The notes under the pieces: generated by a model | What the model was told of the DNA's origin: nothing | Seen by the model: the letters and a program-made list of their open reading frames with translations, nothing else | The model's database searches: none | Shown here: one piece after another, positions 28,002 to 38,615 of the stretch | Layout of the letters: each line of letters starts with the position of its first letter | How positions within the stretch are numbered: position 1 is the stretch's first letter | Assembly (NCBI RefSeq): GCF_004168585.1 | Contig: NZ_PGVH01000018.1 | Span: 71,223 to 135,222, forward strand | Source of the DNA: Shewanella sp. OPT22 | GTDB lineage: Bacteria; Pseudomonadota; Gammaproteobacteria; Enterobacterales; Shewanellaceae | Length of the DNA: 64,000 nucleotides | Direction: 5' to 3' | Translations under genes and position numbers: made by a program

Positions 28002-31000
28002 GATGCTTGCTCCTGAACATTGCTAATAACGTCTCCCGAAAATAGCTTGTCTATCCGCTCAATTAAGGCTTTTGGTGGCTTATCAAAGTAAATTCCTTTG
28101 GTTGTGTGGTTCACCGACATACCTCGTAAAAATAAGTAGTAACAGCCGCCAAAGTGCGTGTCATAGTTATAATCTGGTAAGCGGTTTTTTAAGAAACGAT
28201 GTAGCGCTAACGAGTATAAAATGTATTGAAGGTCGTAGCGGTGATCCATCATGGCCAAAATGAGATGCTTGAACTCATAGCATTCAAAATCTTCACCTAA
28301 GTGATTAGACTTATAATCGGCGATGTAAAATTTACCGTCGTGTTCGAAGGTTAAATCGATAAAGCCTTTTAGCATGCCTTGTAACGAATCAAAATCTAAA
28401 TTGATACCGTAACCAAAATCTTCTAAAGTTTGATTTAAATCTTCTGCTGTGAGTTTCTCAATCGGGAGATAAAACTCCATTTCTACCAATCGTTTTTCTG
28501 GCTTAATGATCCCTAAACTCAATCCTTCTTTACTCATTGGTGCAGCTAACAAGTCGAGATACCACTCTAATAGGATTTGATACCACTCTTCGTCAATACC
28601 ATACTGACTCATGGCCTCTGGTAGGTGTTTTTCGAGATCCGGTAATGGGTTGGTGAAGTCGATGAGTTCTAATACTAAATGTAAGAAGCTACCTGCATTC
28701 GCACCTTTCTCGAAGTTAAATCTATCTTGCCTTTGATATGGGTCGACTTCTTCATGATGAATTACGTCAGCAAATGCTTCTGTAACGTCAGCACCTTCAT
28801 CATCAGCGCCAGGTTGATGGTTAGCATGAGCTAAGTTTTTAACTAGCCCCGAATAACTCCCCACACGCCAAGGGGTATTGACGATTCTACAAAGAGGCTT
28901 TGGTGCCAGCTCAGCGTTTTCTTTTTTGTTCTCGTTCAGCGGTTTTTTATCAATGGCAGTAGCTTGAATTTCTGCACTTGAAATTGATGCACACGTTAAG
29001 CTTGCCGTCGCTTCTTGAATTCGAGCAAAATCACATTCTTTCGAATCAACGCCTAACAGATAACCTATCGCAGTTTCATGTAATTGACTGGCAAGGCCGC
29101 TGCGTTTGGTAAAGCGACTATGATTCGCTATGCCGAGATAACAGCGATAAACTGGGCGGGTAAGAGCCACATAAAGTAGACGTAAATCTTCAGCTAATAC
29201 TTCTTTTTTCTGCTTATCCCAACCTTCATCCGTTTGCTCTACGTCCCACACTAATGCATTATTTTGATGATAAAGCATAGGAGATGGGCGTCGGCGATTA
29301 TCTCTGGCCAAACTCACAAATGGAATAAAGCAAAGTGGGTATTCCAAACCTTTACTTTTATGGATAGTGACAATTTGAACTAGGTTCTGCTCACTTTCTA
29401 AACGCAACTGTTGCTCTTCGCCCGATGCAGATGCAATGAGTTGCTGCTCAAACCAAGAAAGTAGGGCGCTGACACCGTCTAACTCAGTTGATTTTTGCTG
29501 GAGTAGTTCAGCTAGATGCCTGAAGTCGGTCAAACGTCTTTCGCCATCATCGTCATTTAATAAACGTGAGATAAGCTGAGTTTTCGCTGCCATATTCAAT
29601 AATGCAGGCATTACACCACGTTGTTGCCATTGAGCACTTAATAAATCAAATAAATCTAAAATGAGTTGGCGCTGATGTTCATCATAATTGAATTGATGAA
29701 TTTGCTCAGCCGTATACCCAAGCAGTTTGGTCGCCAATGCACTTCTGAGTAAACGCTCATTTTTAGGCTCAGCTAAGCTGCGTAAAATAATGGCTAATTC
29801 AACCGCTTCATTTGAATGATAAACGCTGTCTCGGCTTAAAAATACGGCACCGATGTTACGGTCAGCTAATGACTGCTTGATGATGGCTGCTTCGTTTCTA
29901 TCACGAACGAGTACGGCGATGTCTTTGGCTTGAATCGCTTTGCCCGAAATCAATGCAGTGTCAGTTTGGCCTTCATTTAATAGGCGTACAATTTCAGCAG
30001 CAGCATCTTCAGCAAGAAGTTTTCTCGCTGTTGCTTTGTTCAAGCCTTTTTCTGGTTCTTCGCTGAGTAGGCGCAAACGTAAAGCGCTTTCATCATTCAG
30101 CGAATCTTGGATGATTATTTGTTTAGCGCTGCTTGGTGTATCTACTTCCTCAAAAGGAATTGATTCGCTGATGAAAGGATCGTCTTTGGCTTTAAAGAGT
30201 CCATTTACCCCCTTCACCATCGACTCACTAGAACGCCAGTTTCTGCCTAAAAAGTAGTGATCTTTGGTTTGTTCTCTTGCTTGTAAATAGGTATGAATAT
30301 CGGCACCACGGAAAGCATAAATTGCTTGTTTTGGGTCACCGATCATCAATAGCCCTGAAGCGTCTGTTGCTTGATAAATGGTAGAGAAAATATCAAATTG
30401 CAGCGGGTCGGTGTCTTGGAATTCATCGATCAATGCTACTGGGAAACGCTTTAAAATACTTGACGGTAATGTTTCGTCATTGTCTTTTAAAGCCCCCGCA
30501 AGTTTAGACAGTAAATCGTCGGGTGTGAGGATATTGTGTTGTGTTTTTTGAGCATCAAACCGTAGCTTAATTTCAACCACTGCTTGTTGTAAAAATGCAG
30601 GTTTAAGCTGGCTCATTAATTCATTGATACGCTCAATATGGGTAAGCAATTTGGCTTGCTTCTCATGCGGCATCTCGCCGCCTTTATTAAGCTTAATGTT
30701 TGAATAAGCCAAGGCGTCCATAGCCTTTTTAGGCGGTAAACCTCTGCCGTGTTTTATCCATTGTCCTATGGCGTCAAACATCGCGTGCAACTTGGGGAAG
30801 TTCTCGGCCTTTTTACCAAATCGAACGCCATTAAGAGGTAAAGCTTCTAACTGTTTAAGTGTACTGTTGTGCTCGGTTTGCCATCGCGATTTAAACTGCG
30901 TAAGGCTCTGATTCAGTCGCTCAGCGATATGCTCAAAAGTATCTGTGGCGGTCAGAACTTTAACGTCTGTCGCATTCAGTAATGGGCGTATTTGTTTAAG

Positions 31001-31567
31001 TAAGTTCTCAGGCTCACCAAATTCTTGCTGTATGACCTGTGCCAATGTTGGATCTATGGTGTAACAGTGCTGACGCCAAAAGTCTCGCACTGCGTGATGA
31101 ATGTACTCACTATCATCTAAGGTAAATTCAGTTTCAAATAAGGTGGCTGACTCAAAGGCCATATCCGACAGAATGCGCTGACAAAAGCCGTGAATGGTGA
31201 AAATAGATGATTCATCCAGTGATTTTAATGCTAAGTCTAAGCGACGCAGCGCCATCATATGTTCAGATTCATCGATGTCGCTGATTAGCTGTTTGATGAA
31301 GTCATCTTCACAGGCCAAGCCTAAAAATGCTTGGTAAGCAGTCCTAATTCGATTACGGATTCTGTCTCTGAGTTCTTCTGTTGCAGCGTTGGTGAAGGTT
31401 ACGACCAGGATTTGCTCGCAGGTTAATGGCTTACAACCATTCCCCAGTAGCAGGCGTAAATACAAACCTGAAATGGTATAGGTTTTACCTGTGCCAGCAC
31501 TCGCTTCGATAAGTCCACGGTTTGAAAGTGGAAGCGTCAGTGGGTTCAGTAGTTGTGATTGACTCAT
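27998..31567 (-). CDS. recB: Exodeoxyribonuclease V beta subunit RecB
   Basis: 1,189 residues, the usual RecB length. RecB is the 3'-5' helicase and nuclease of RecBCD. The Walker A (EASAGTGKTYT) is near residue 21, IDEFQDTDP is the Walker B/motif II, and VTIHKSKGLEYP and LLYVALTR are late helicase motifs. The C-terminal nuclease domain carries IADYKSN with the catalytic Asp and Lys. Four-base overlaps with recC upstream and recD downstream indicate one tightly coupled operon. Confidence 0.96.
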   Translation of the reverse strand: MSQSQLLNPLTLPLSNRGLIEASAGTGKTYTISGLYLRLLLGNGCKPLTCEQILVVTFTNAATEELRDRIRNRIRTAYQAFLGLACEDDFIKQLISDIDESEHMMALRRLDLALKSLDESSIFTIHGFCQRILSDMAFESATLFETEFTLDDSEYIHHAVRDFWRQHCYTIDPTLAQVIQQEFGEPENLLKQIRPLLNATDVKVLTATDTFEHIAERLNQSLTQFKSRWQTEHNSTLKQLEALPLNGVRFGKKAENFPKLHAMFDAIGQWIKHGRGLPPKKAMDALAYSNIKLNKGGEMPHEKQAKLLTHIERINELMSQLKPAFLQQAVVEIKLRFDAQKTQHNILTPDDLLSKLAGALKDNDETLPSSILKRFPVALIDEFQDTDPLQFDIFSTIYQATDASGLLMIGDPKQAIYAFRGADIHTYLQAREQTKDHYFLGRNWRSSESMVKGVNGLFKAKDDPFISESIPFEEVDTPSSAKQIIIQDSLNDESALRLRLLSEEPEKGLNKATARKLLAEDAAAEIVRLLNEGQTDTALISGKAIQAKDIAVLVRDRNEAAIIKQSLADRNIGAVFLSRDSVYHSNEAVELAIILRSLAEPKNERLLRSALATKLLGYTAEQIHQFNYDEHQRQLILDLFDLLSAQWQQRGVMPALLNMAAKTQLISRLLNDDDGERRLTDFRHLAELLQQKSTELDGVSALLSWFEQQLIASASGEEQQLRLESEQNLVQIVTIHKSKGLEYPLCFIPFVSLARDNRRRPSPMLYHQNNALVWDVEQTDEGWDKQKKEVLAEDLRLLYVALTRPVYRCYLGIANHSRFTKRSGLASQLHETAIGYLLGVDSKECDFARIQEATASLTCASISSAEIQATAIDKKPLNENKKENAELAPKPLCRIVNTPWRVGSYSGLVKNLAHANHQPGADDEGADVTEAFADVIHHEEVDPYQRQDRFNFEKGANAGSFLHLVLELIDFTNPLPDLEKHLPEAMSQYGIDEEWYQILLEWYLDLLAAPMSKEGLSLGIIKPEKRLVEMEFYLPIEKLTAEDLNQTLEDFGYGINLDFDSLQGMLKGFIDLTFEHDGKFYIADYKSNHLGEDFECYEFKHLILAMMDHRYDLQYILYSLALHRFLKNRLPDYNYDTHFGGCYYLFLRGMSVNHTTKGIYFDKPPKALIERIDKLFSGDVISNVQEQAS

Positions 31568-34500
31568 GCTAATACCTCTGCTTCAACAAAGGCTTTAAGT
31601 TCGGCAAGCGTGTCTGAGTGATAAACATTTATCATTGGAGTCCAAATTTGTGTCGCAATTTGCCCAAAATCATCGGCAGAAAAATCCTCAGGGAAAGTAA
31701 ATACTCGCTGAAAATGCGGTTCTAACCCTTCGCCAAGTTGACTTTGTTCATCCAGCCATTGTTTTTGTGCTGCAAGCATTTTTTCGTCGTGCGAACCGTC
31801 TTCGACAGCATAAGCGAATGAGGTTTTTGGCAAAAATTTAAATGGCTTTTTTAACCCAGAAAGGTAGTGGTTAACGAGTATTTCGAGCTGTGCTTCAGCG
31901 TCATCTTTCTTCATAGGTGCTAGCGCATGGTAATGGCCGATATCCAATAAAAAGCTGTGTTTTTTAGCTCCCATAGCATTGATGGCGAGATGTCGAATGT
32001 AATGACGAATAAAGTCTCGCCCATGAGCACGACCAGGACGCACACCAACTAATCCTTTTGGACTGACATCATCAATCCGACCGACCAGTTTAATGCCAGA
32101 ATCTAAGGTTAAATCGATATCCTTAGTCGTTGCTTGGGTTTCACCTTTCAGGTAAATCGCTCGGCCAATAATCGGTGCGATGTCATGTTGATATTGGTCA
32201 ATGAGAAGTTGGTCAAATGGAGCTACTGGCAACTCGCCTGTAGCCTTAAGTTGTGCCGTCATACCATCATCGATATCTTCAACGCCATTATCGATTGCGG
32301 TTTTTATCAATGTATCTTGCAGCAGGTATCGCTCAAGAGCATTGAGTTTAAACGGCTCATCATTTTCATCTTCTTGCACATGCAAACCTAAATCTAAGTT
32401 TAACGTACGATTAAAGAAGTTTTGAGCTGGGTTACGATAAAAACGTACTAGCGCAGAAATGTCGATTTCAGCTAAATCGTCATTATCGTTTTCAATGCTG
32501 GTGGCCGCAGAGCAAAAAGAATTTGAATCTTGTTTGTTTATGGGTGGACACCACTGTTCGTCATAGCTTTGAATGTGTTTACTGCGAATGGCGAATTGAT
32601 ACAGCTTTTCATCAAATGGCTGGAGTGGCTGTGTTTTGACAAGTTCTGGTTTTATGGAGTTACCATCTGCGGTTTGATAGCAAAGTTCGCAGTACTCCAT
32701 GAGCTCCGAGATTAGCATGGATGGAATGCGTTCGCTGTTGTCTCGTTCGCTGGCGCCAATATAGCTGATATACAGTTGTTGCCTCGCTGAGAGTAGAGCC
32801 TCTAAGAACAAATACCTGTCATCCAGACGGCGTGAGCGGTCACCTTTGCGAGCACCAAATTGCGCCATTAAATCAAAACCAATTGGATGCTGATTACGTG
32901 GGTAAACACCATCATTCATCCCCAGTAAACACACATATTTAAATGGTATTGAACGCATTGGCATCAAGGTGCAAAAGTTCAGGCTACCTGCTAAATAGCG
33001 TTGTCCAACTTTGGATTCCGTTAGGCTGGATGTAAACCAATTTTGCAGTACTTGAACAGGCAAGGCGTCATAAAAGCTCGCATCAGAAAGTTCAGTTTTA
33101 AGCTTAGCAATGCTGTCTCGAATTTCTTGCAGCTGCGCTCTTTCATCATTGGTGATGGTATAGATATCATCAACTAAACTTTCGAGCTGTTGTAAGCGTT
33201 CGTCAGCGGTAGCATCTTGTGAAAAACGTGCATGGTATTCGTCAATGGTTTCGATAAAACTCATCAGTTTACCAAGCGCTTGAGCTTCCATGCCTTCAAT
33301 GCCTTCAACTTTCAACGTGTCGTGATAAATCGGACTGTCATCACTGAGAGCGTAACCTAGCAGTAATCGCCTTAAGCCAAACTTCCATGAGTTATGCTCA
33401 AAGGCGGGGACACCAATTTGTTCACGGTTTTGTTCATCACGCCCCCAACGAATGCCGGCTTCGTTTACCCAACGTTTAATGCGTTGTAATTCGTCATTAT
33501 CGATATTAAAACGTCTGGCTATGGCAGGGACTTCTAGAATCGCTAAAATATCGGAAACCGCATAGCGGCTGATATTAATGGTTAATAGACTTAAAAAACT
33601 ATTTACGAGCGGAGATTCTTGCGCTGCACCCCTATCGGCAATGGCGTAAGGAATGTAATGGTCGCCTTTTTTCGATGAAAAAACGGCATCAATGTAAGGG
33701 GCATAGCTGGCAACATCAGGTAGCATGACCACGATGTCTTTTGGTTTTAATTCAGGATCCGCTTCTAGTTGAGATAATAGATAGTCATGAAGCGTTTCTA
33801 ACTCGCGTAAAGGGCTGTGGCAGCTTACCAGTTGAACAGAATTGTCATTCTTACCTAAAACTCGGCGTTGTTCTGGGTTCTGATATAAATTGGCATCAGG
33901 ACCTAATGGTTCGCCCAAAGTTTCCATTTCTAGAATATCGTGTTGGATTCCATGAAGTAGTTTGGGTTTTGCCTCGTTCAATGGGCTGAAATAGTCTTCA
34001 TGATCAAGATTAATGTGCGCTTCAGGTAGGGCGAGAATAAGATCTAATAATTCACGACCCATTTTACCGTTGTTCGCCAGAATTGGGTTACCGACTTCAA
34101 GCTTATCTTCCCAATGTTCTGCAAGCTGTTGCTTTTCAGAAAACTTCACCGCCATTCGAGCACGCAGTTTAGGGTCAAGAATATCGCCCCAATAATGCTG
34201 GCAAGGGCTGAGGTTAAACATGTAAACATCAACGCTTTGAGATAGGTGATATAAAATTTCAAGTAGCTGTGGGGGCATGGATGAAATGCCGAATACGAAT
34301 AATCGATTAGGAATATTTGCTGGCGCAGTTTGCAAGTTAGACAGTGACGTCAATAAATCTTGATGTAGATTCGCCCTGTGGTAATGACTTTGCTCAAGTA
34401 CTTGATCGTTAAACTCAATCAGTTGGCGCCATAAAATGGGTTGCCATGCCTGCTCATCAATGAGTTGAATCGGCGCTTCATTGTGCTCCCATTCTAAAAT

Positions 34501-34953
34501 CCAATCAGGTCGATACACCAAGTATTGGTCGAAGATATCCGCAATACGGTTACACAGTTGATAGCTTTTAACTGATGCTGCGGTTTCACCTTCGATGGAT
34601 TTCTCTAAGTAGGCTTTTAATGGCGTAAATTCTGGTAAGTCAATCAGATTTGGCAGCAGAGTCATTAACTTCCAAGTCATCATTGCTTTGGTAAATGCGT
34701 TTTCTTTGGGCACACTTGGCAGTAAGTCATGACACAGCTGCCAAACAAAGCTCGAAGGTAATGGGAAGTCTATAGCCGCTGCGATGCTGTTGTGTTTAGC
34801 TACTTCTAACCTTAGCCATGTTGACATGCCAGGGCTTTGAACGAGAATTTGTTCAGGCTGCAGAACCGAGTGCCCTTGAGAAGGCGTTGACAATAATTCA
34901 GCCAATTGTTGGCTTAAGTTTTCCATCCGGTTTGATTGGATAAGATAGAACAT
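31564..34953 (-). CDS. recC: Exodeoxyribonuclease V gamma subunit RecC
   Basis: 1,129 residues. RecC recognises Chi and splits the DNA strands in RecBCD. The opening FYLIQSNRMENL, the segment QSPGMSTWLRLE and VCLLGMNDGVYPR are typical of RecC. It is the first gene of the recC-recB-recD operon, and its stop overlaps the recB ATG by four bases. The 89 bases between it and marC, which is also on the minus strand, are AT-rich and probably hold the promoter. Confidence 0.95.
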   Translation of the reverse strand: MFYLIQSNRMENLSQQLAELLSTPSQGHSVLQPEQILVQSPGMSTWLRLEVAKHNSIAAAIDFPLPSSFVWQLCHDLLPSVPKENAFTKAMMTWKLMTLLPNLIDLPEFTPLKAYLEKSIEGETAASVKSYQLCNRIADIFDQYLVYRPDWILEWEHNEAPIQLIDEQAWQPILWRQLIEFNDQVLEQSHYHRANLHQDLLTSLSNLQTAPANIPNRLFVFGISSMPPQLLEILYHLSQSVDVYMFNLSPCQHYWGDILDPKLRARMAVKFSEKQQLAEHWEDKLEVGNPILANNGKMGRELLDLILALPEAHINLDHEDYFSPLNEAKPKLLHGIQHDILEMETLGEPLGPDANLYQNPEQRRVLGKNDNSVQLVSCHSPLRELETLHDYLLSQLEADPELKPKDIVVMLPDVASYAPYIDAVFSSKKGDHYIPYAIADRGAAQESPLVNSFLSLLTINISRYAVSDILAILEVPAIARRFNIDNDELQRIKRWVNEAGIRWGRDEQNREQIGVPAFEHNSWKFGLRRLLLGYALSDDSPIYHDTLKVEGIEGMEAQALGKLMSFIETIDEYHARFSQDATADERLQQLESLVDDIYTITNDERAQLQEIRDSIAKLKTELSDASFYDALPVQVLQNWFTSSLTESKVGQRYLAGSLNFCTLMPMRSIPFKYVCLLGMNDGVYPRNQHPIGFDLMAQFGARKGDRSRRLDDRYLFLEALLSARQQLYISYIGASERDNSERIPSMLISELMEYCELCYQTADGNSIKPELVKTQPLQPFDEKLYQFAIRSKHIQSYDEQWCPPINKQDSNSFCSAATSIENDNDDLAEIDISALVRFYRNPAQNFFNRTLNLDLGLHVQEDENDEPFKLNALERYLLQDTLIKTAIDNGVEDIDDGMTAQLKATGELPVAPFDQLLIDQYQHDIAPIIGRAIYLKGETQATTKDIDLTLDSGIKLVGRIDDVSPKGLVGVRPGRAHGRDFIRHYIRHLAINAMGAKKHSFLLDIGHYHALAPMKKDDAEAQLEILVNHYLSGLKKPFKFLPKTSFAYAVEDGSHDEKMLAAQKQWLDEQSQLGEGLEPHFQRVFTFPEDFSADDFGQIATQIWTPMINVYHSDTLAELKAFVEAEVLA

Positions 34954-35042
34954 ATTTGGCTCTTTAAATTCAGCAGATAAAGCATTCTATGTAGTTGATT
35001 TAACGGATTCAATAATATTGCCGTTATCGAGATTAAATATTT

Positions 35043-35678
35043 TTAAAGTAACTCAGTGGTTTCGATAATATGAGCTATTGCACCTGCAAAAATGAACTCA
35101 ATTCCGAGTGCCGCAACGATGAGACCAATAAGTCGATTTATCATTAAAGTAGCATGACCATTGATTTTATGACTAAGTTTTTCTGTGAGTAGAAACAGAC
35201 CTAAAATAATTAAGCCAGCGGTACAGATGACGGCAAACATAAAAAGTTCATGTTTAAAGCTGTTATGCATGTGGGTATAGACCACAATTGTGCTGATTGT
35301 ACCTGGCCCAGCTAGTAAGGGGAGACCCAAAGGAACAATGGCTAAGCTTATTGGCGAGGCTTTTTCATTTTCAGGTGAATGATTTTCGCTGCTTTGTTTT
35401 GGGCTCATCATATCGAGCGCACTCAAAAATAAGAGTACGCCTCCCGCAATTTTGAAGGTATTGATAGAAATAGAAAAAAACGATAAAACTTGTTCGCCCC
35501 AAAAAGCAAAACTACCCAGAATGACCACATAAATTAGGCAAGCGGTATAAATGGTTTGACGCTTCTCTTTCGGTGCAAAGTCTTTTGATATCCCCAAGTA
35601 AACAGCGGCTGCTGCCATTGGTGCGGTAATTGCCGTTAAGCTAACCGTTAATTTGATGTACTCATTAAAATCGAGCAT
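35043..35678 (-). CDS. MarC family integral membrane protein
   Basis: 211 residues with about six hydrophobic segments. Family features include GLPLLAGPGTIST in the middle and a Gly-rich last membrane helix after MINRLIGLIVAA. MarC proteins sit in the inner membrane and their substrate is unknown; the original link to multiple antibiotic resistance was not upheld. The gene is divergent from the GH2 gene across a 144-base gap. Confidence 0.88.
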   Translation of the reverse strand: MLDFNEYIKLTVSLTAITAPMAAAAVYLGISKDFAPKEKRQTIYTACLIYVVILGSFAFWGEQVLSFFSISINTFKIAGGVLLFLSALDMMSPKQSSENHSPENEKASPISLAIVPLGLPLLAGPGTISTIVVYTHMHNSFKHELFMFAVICTAGLIILGLFLLTEKLSHKINGHATLMINRLIGLIVAALGIEFIFAGAIAHIIETTELL

Positions 35679-35822
35679 TGATTTACCATGTTCATTGATC
35701 CTTTATCCAGCTTAGTACATCGCCTTAGAAAGAATAAGTTTTCACTTTCAAGATTCAGCAGGTATTAAGTTGAAGGCAGTTAAAATGGTTCATCATGCGA
35801 AAATAAGAAAATATAAACTAGA

Positions 35823-38615
35823 ATGAAAACACTCAGTTTAAGCTTTCTATTTTTGCTAATTTATATTCACTCAGCTTGTGCCTCTGAAATCAACCTTGAT
35901 AAAGGTTGGCAAGTCTCTCCTTTTTCATACATTCATAGCTTCCAAGACAATAAAACTCAGCCATTATTTTTATCTAAACAAAATGTCAGTAGCTTGCTGT
36001 GGAAGTACAAAAATATTCAGATCCCCAGCACTGCAATGAATGTCGTTATTCAATCTCAACACAAGCCGCAAGAGTACCAATCAAAACTGTTGACGGAAGC
36101 TGAGTTAAGTAAGGTGGATAAACAACAGTTTCGCCAACCGTGGTTTTTTAAAAAAGAAATAAATATTAACGCTAAGAGTGGGCAATATGTCCTGCATTTA
36201 AAAGGGATCAATTATTACGCTAAGCTATGGATAAATGGCCATGAATACCAGTACAAAAATGTGCGTTTGCACAATCAATTAATCAATCCTTTTATTCAGT
36301 ACAATCTTAATATCACAAGTGCAATTCAATCAGGGGGAAACTCGATTTTATTAGAGGTAATTCCTCCATTTTGTTTTCACGACAAGGTCTGCCAGCGCCT
36401 TGCATTCAAGAAAAAGGGCGATTATAGCGGAGATTTCAATATAGGTTTTGTTGATTGGAGTCCTGCTGCACCTGACTATGAAATGGGAATCACCCGACCT
36501 ATATCCTTATCGCACTTCCCTAAAAATGTCAGCGTAACAAACCCGTATGTGCAGACAACATTATTAAACAATAATCAAGAAGCCGACTTAGTATTGAATG
36601 CGAACGTTACCAACTTTTCTCGTCTACTTCAGAAGGTAATCGTTACTGCATATCTTGATGGTAAACAGGTTGCAAAAACCAATATCACCCTAAAAGCACA
36701 TCAGCTAAAAAATGTTTCTTTTGATTCAAGCCAGTTTTCAACATTGAAATTGCACCATCCAAAACTTTGGTGGCCTGCTCAGCTTGGAACCTCAAGTCTT
36801 CACAGGTTAACTTTTAACGTTACCAATCTAAAAAATCAGTTGCTCAGTGAGAGTGATGTTGAAGTTGGATTGAGGGAGGTTAAAACGTTAAATGAACGGT
36901 ATGAAGAAAAGGGGAAAACAAAATCTGCGAGAGTATTTAAGGTAAATGGACGTCCAGTAACAATTATCGGCTCTGAATGGGTAGATCCTATCTTCTTAAA
37001 TGACTCTCACCAGCAAATAAAACAGAAACTTATTTTAGCAAAACAAATGGGGCTGAATACGTTGCGCCTTGAAGGGTTCTGGGGGCACGATGCATTCTTG
37101 TACGATGAAGCCGATAAATTGGGGCTATTACTGCTTCCTGGATGGAGCTGTCAGTGGGAATGGTCTTACTATTTAAATGGATGGACGAATGTAACGCCTA
37201 ATGTAGTCAATACTTGTGATCCTGAACATGGATGCGTACAAACTGAAGACGATATTACCCTTATAAAGACAGCTTTTAGATCTCAAGTTATGTGGTTAAG
37301 GAATCACCCATCGATATTAGGGTGGATGACTGGAAGTGATGCAACGCCATTACCTAAGCTCTTTGATGCTTATCAAACCATATTAGCTAAAATTGATCCG
37401 AAGCATCAGCAAATTGTCTCCGCTGGAGAAGTTGAAGGAGTTAGCTCAGTTCATTCTGGATTGAAGATGAGAGGGCCGTATGCCTATGAGCCTCCAATCT
37501 ATTGGTTTGAAAATACCAATCTAGGCGGAGCTTTTGGCTTTGCCTCAGAGGTTAACCCAGGAGCCGAACTTCCCGAAATGTCGAGTATTTATGAAATGCT
37601 CCCTTTTAGCCATTCATCTTGGAATAAACAAAGCAAAACGAACTGGGATTATCATGCGGGCAGAGGACACTTTTTCTCACTTGATAATTACTATAATCCA
37701 GCAATCAAAAATAGGTATGGTGAACCAAAATCTCTGTATGAGTACGGACAAGAATCGCAGTTAATAAATTATGAAACTGTCAGAGGGATGTTCGAAGCCT
37801 ACAATGCCTATCAGTCAAAGAATCCACATATGCAGGGTGCTCGTTCAACTGGCGTTATTCAGTGGCAGTTAACATCATCTTGGCCTGAAACTTATTGGCA
37901 ACTCTTTGATTATTATTTAAAGCCTACCGCTGCGTTTTATGGTGCGAAAGAAGCCAACAAAATGTTGCATGGTATTTATGACCCTTCTACTCGCCATGTT
38001 TACATCAGTAATCGAAGTGGAAGAGCGTATAAAGATATTGCGATTGACATAAGCGTTTATGATATCAACTCAAATATTTTGTATCGTGCAAAAAGCCAAA
38101 TTTTAAATTCGAAAGGAATGAGCTCAATTCAAGCTCCTAATCTTATCTTACCTCCGTTTAATCAAGTTCACTTTCTAAACATTAAAATCAGTCAGAATAA
38201 CCAGATAATTGATGAAAATACATATTGGTTAGCAGCGTCTGATACAAAGGATCAACTGGATTACGAACAATCGAAGTGGTTTTACACACCCGTCAAAGAG
38301 TATGCGAATCTGCAAGCATTAAAACGTATTCCTCAAGTTCGTTTGAGCTTTCATTGCACAAAAAACCTAAATGATAAATTTCAAATCGATGTAAAAAATG
38401 AAGACCCACATCATCTAGCATTTTTTATCCATTTAAGACTGAATCAGCCTGAACCATCAAAGTCGAAGTTCGCACTTTGGAGTGAAAACTATATAAATTT
38501 AATGCCAGGAGAATCTAAACAAGTTTCCTTGAAATTTAATGATCAAGAAAAACTACCTTCTATTTTCTCAACGGCGTGGAATGTACCTCAACAAAAAGTA
38601 GAGTGTCCGTTATGA
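35823..38615 (+). CDS. Secreted GH2 family glycosidase, exo-beta-D-glucosaminidase-like
   Basis: 930 residues with a signal peptide ending near HSACAS, so periplasmic or secreted. The order is a GH2 sugar-binding domain (RQPWFFKKE, LHLKGINYYAKLWING), Ig-like domains, then the TIM barrel with GLNTLRLEGFWGHD. The acid/base position is GSD (Asp506) rather than the usual Asn-Glu, and the nucleophile is in FASEVNPG (Glu576). This Asp/Glu pair is the hallmark of the exo-glucosaminidase branch (CsxA type), which trims glucosamine from chitosan oligomers. The next gene, a GH18 enzyme, overlaps its stop as ATGA, which fits joint chitin/chitosan degradation. Substrate is inferred from motifs. Confidence 0.85.
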   Translation: MKTLSLSFLFLLIYIHSACASEINLDKGWQVSPFSYIHSFQDNKTQPLFLSKQNVSSLLWKYKNIQIPSTAMNVVIQSQHKPQEYQSKLLTEAELSKVDKQQFRQPWFFKKEININAKSGQYVLHLKGINYYAKLWINGHEYQYKNVRLHNQLINPFIQYNLNITSAIQSGGNSILLEVIPPFCFHDKVCQRLAFKKKGDYSGDFNIGFVDWSPAAPDYEMGITRPISLSHFPKNVSVTNPYVQTTLLNNNQEADLVLNANVTNFSRLLQKVIVTAYLDGKQVAKTNITLKAHQLKNVSFDSSQFSTLKLHHPKLWWPAQLGTSSLHRLTFNVTNLKNQLLSESDVEVGLREVKTLNERYEEKGKTKSARVFKVNGRPVTIIGSEWVDPIFLNDSHQQIKQKLILAKQMGLNTLRLEGFWGHDAFLYDEADKLGLLLLPGWSCQWEWSYYLNGWTNVTPNVVNTCDPEHGCVQTEDDITLIKTAFRSQVMWLRNHPSILGWMTGSDATPLPKLFDAYQTILAKIDPKHQQIVSAGEVEGVSSVHSGLKMRGPYAYEPPIYWFENTNLGGAFGFASEVNPGAELPEMSSIYEMLPFSHSSWNKQSKTNWDYHAGRGHFFSLDNYYNPAIKNRYGEPKSLYEYGQESQLINYETVRGMFEAYNAYQSKNPHMQGARSTGVIQWQLTSSWPETYWQLFDYYLKPTAAFYGAKEANKMLHGIYDPSTRHVYISNRSGRAYKDIAIDISVYDINSNILYRAKSQILNSKGMSSIQAPNLILPPFNQVHFLNIKISQNNQIIDENTYWLAASDTKDQLDYEQSKWFYTPVKEYANLQALKRIPQVRLSFHCTKNLNDKFQIDVKNEDPHHLAFFIHLRLNQPEPSKSKFALWSENYINLMPGESKQVSLKFNDQEKLPSIFSTAWNVPQQKVECPL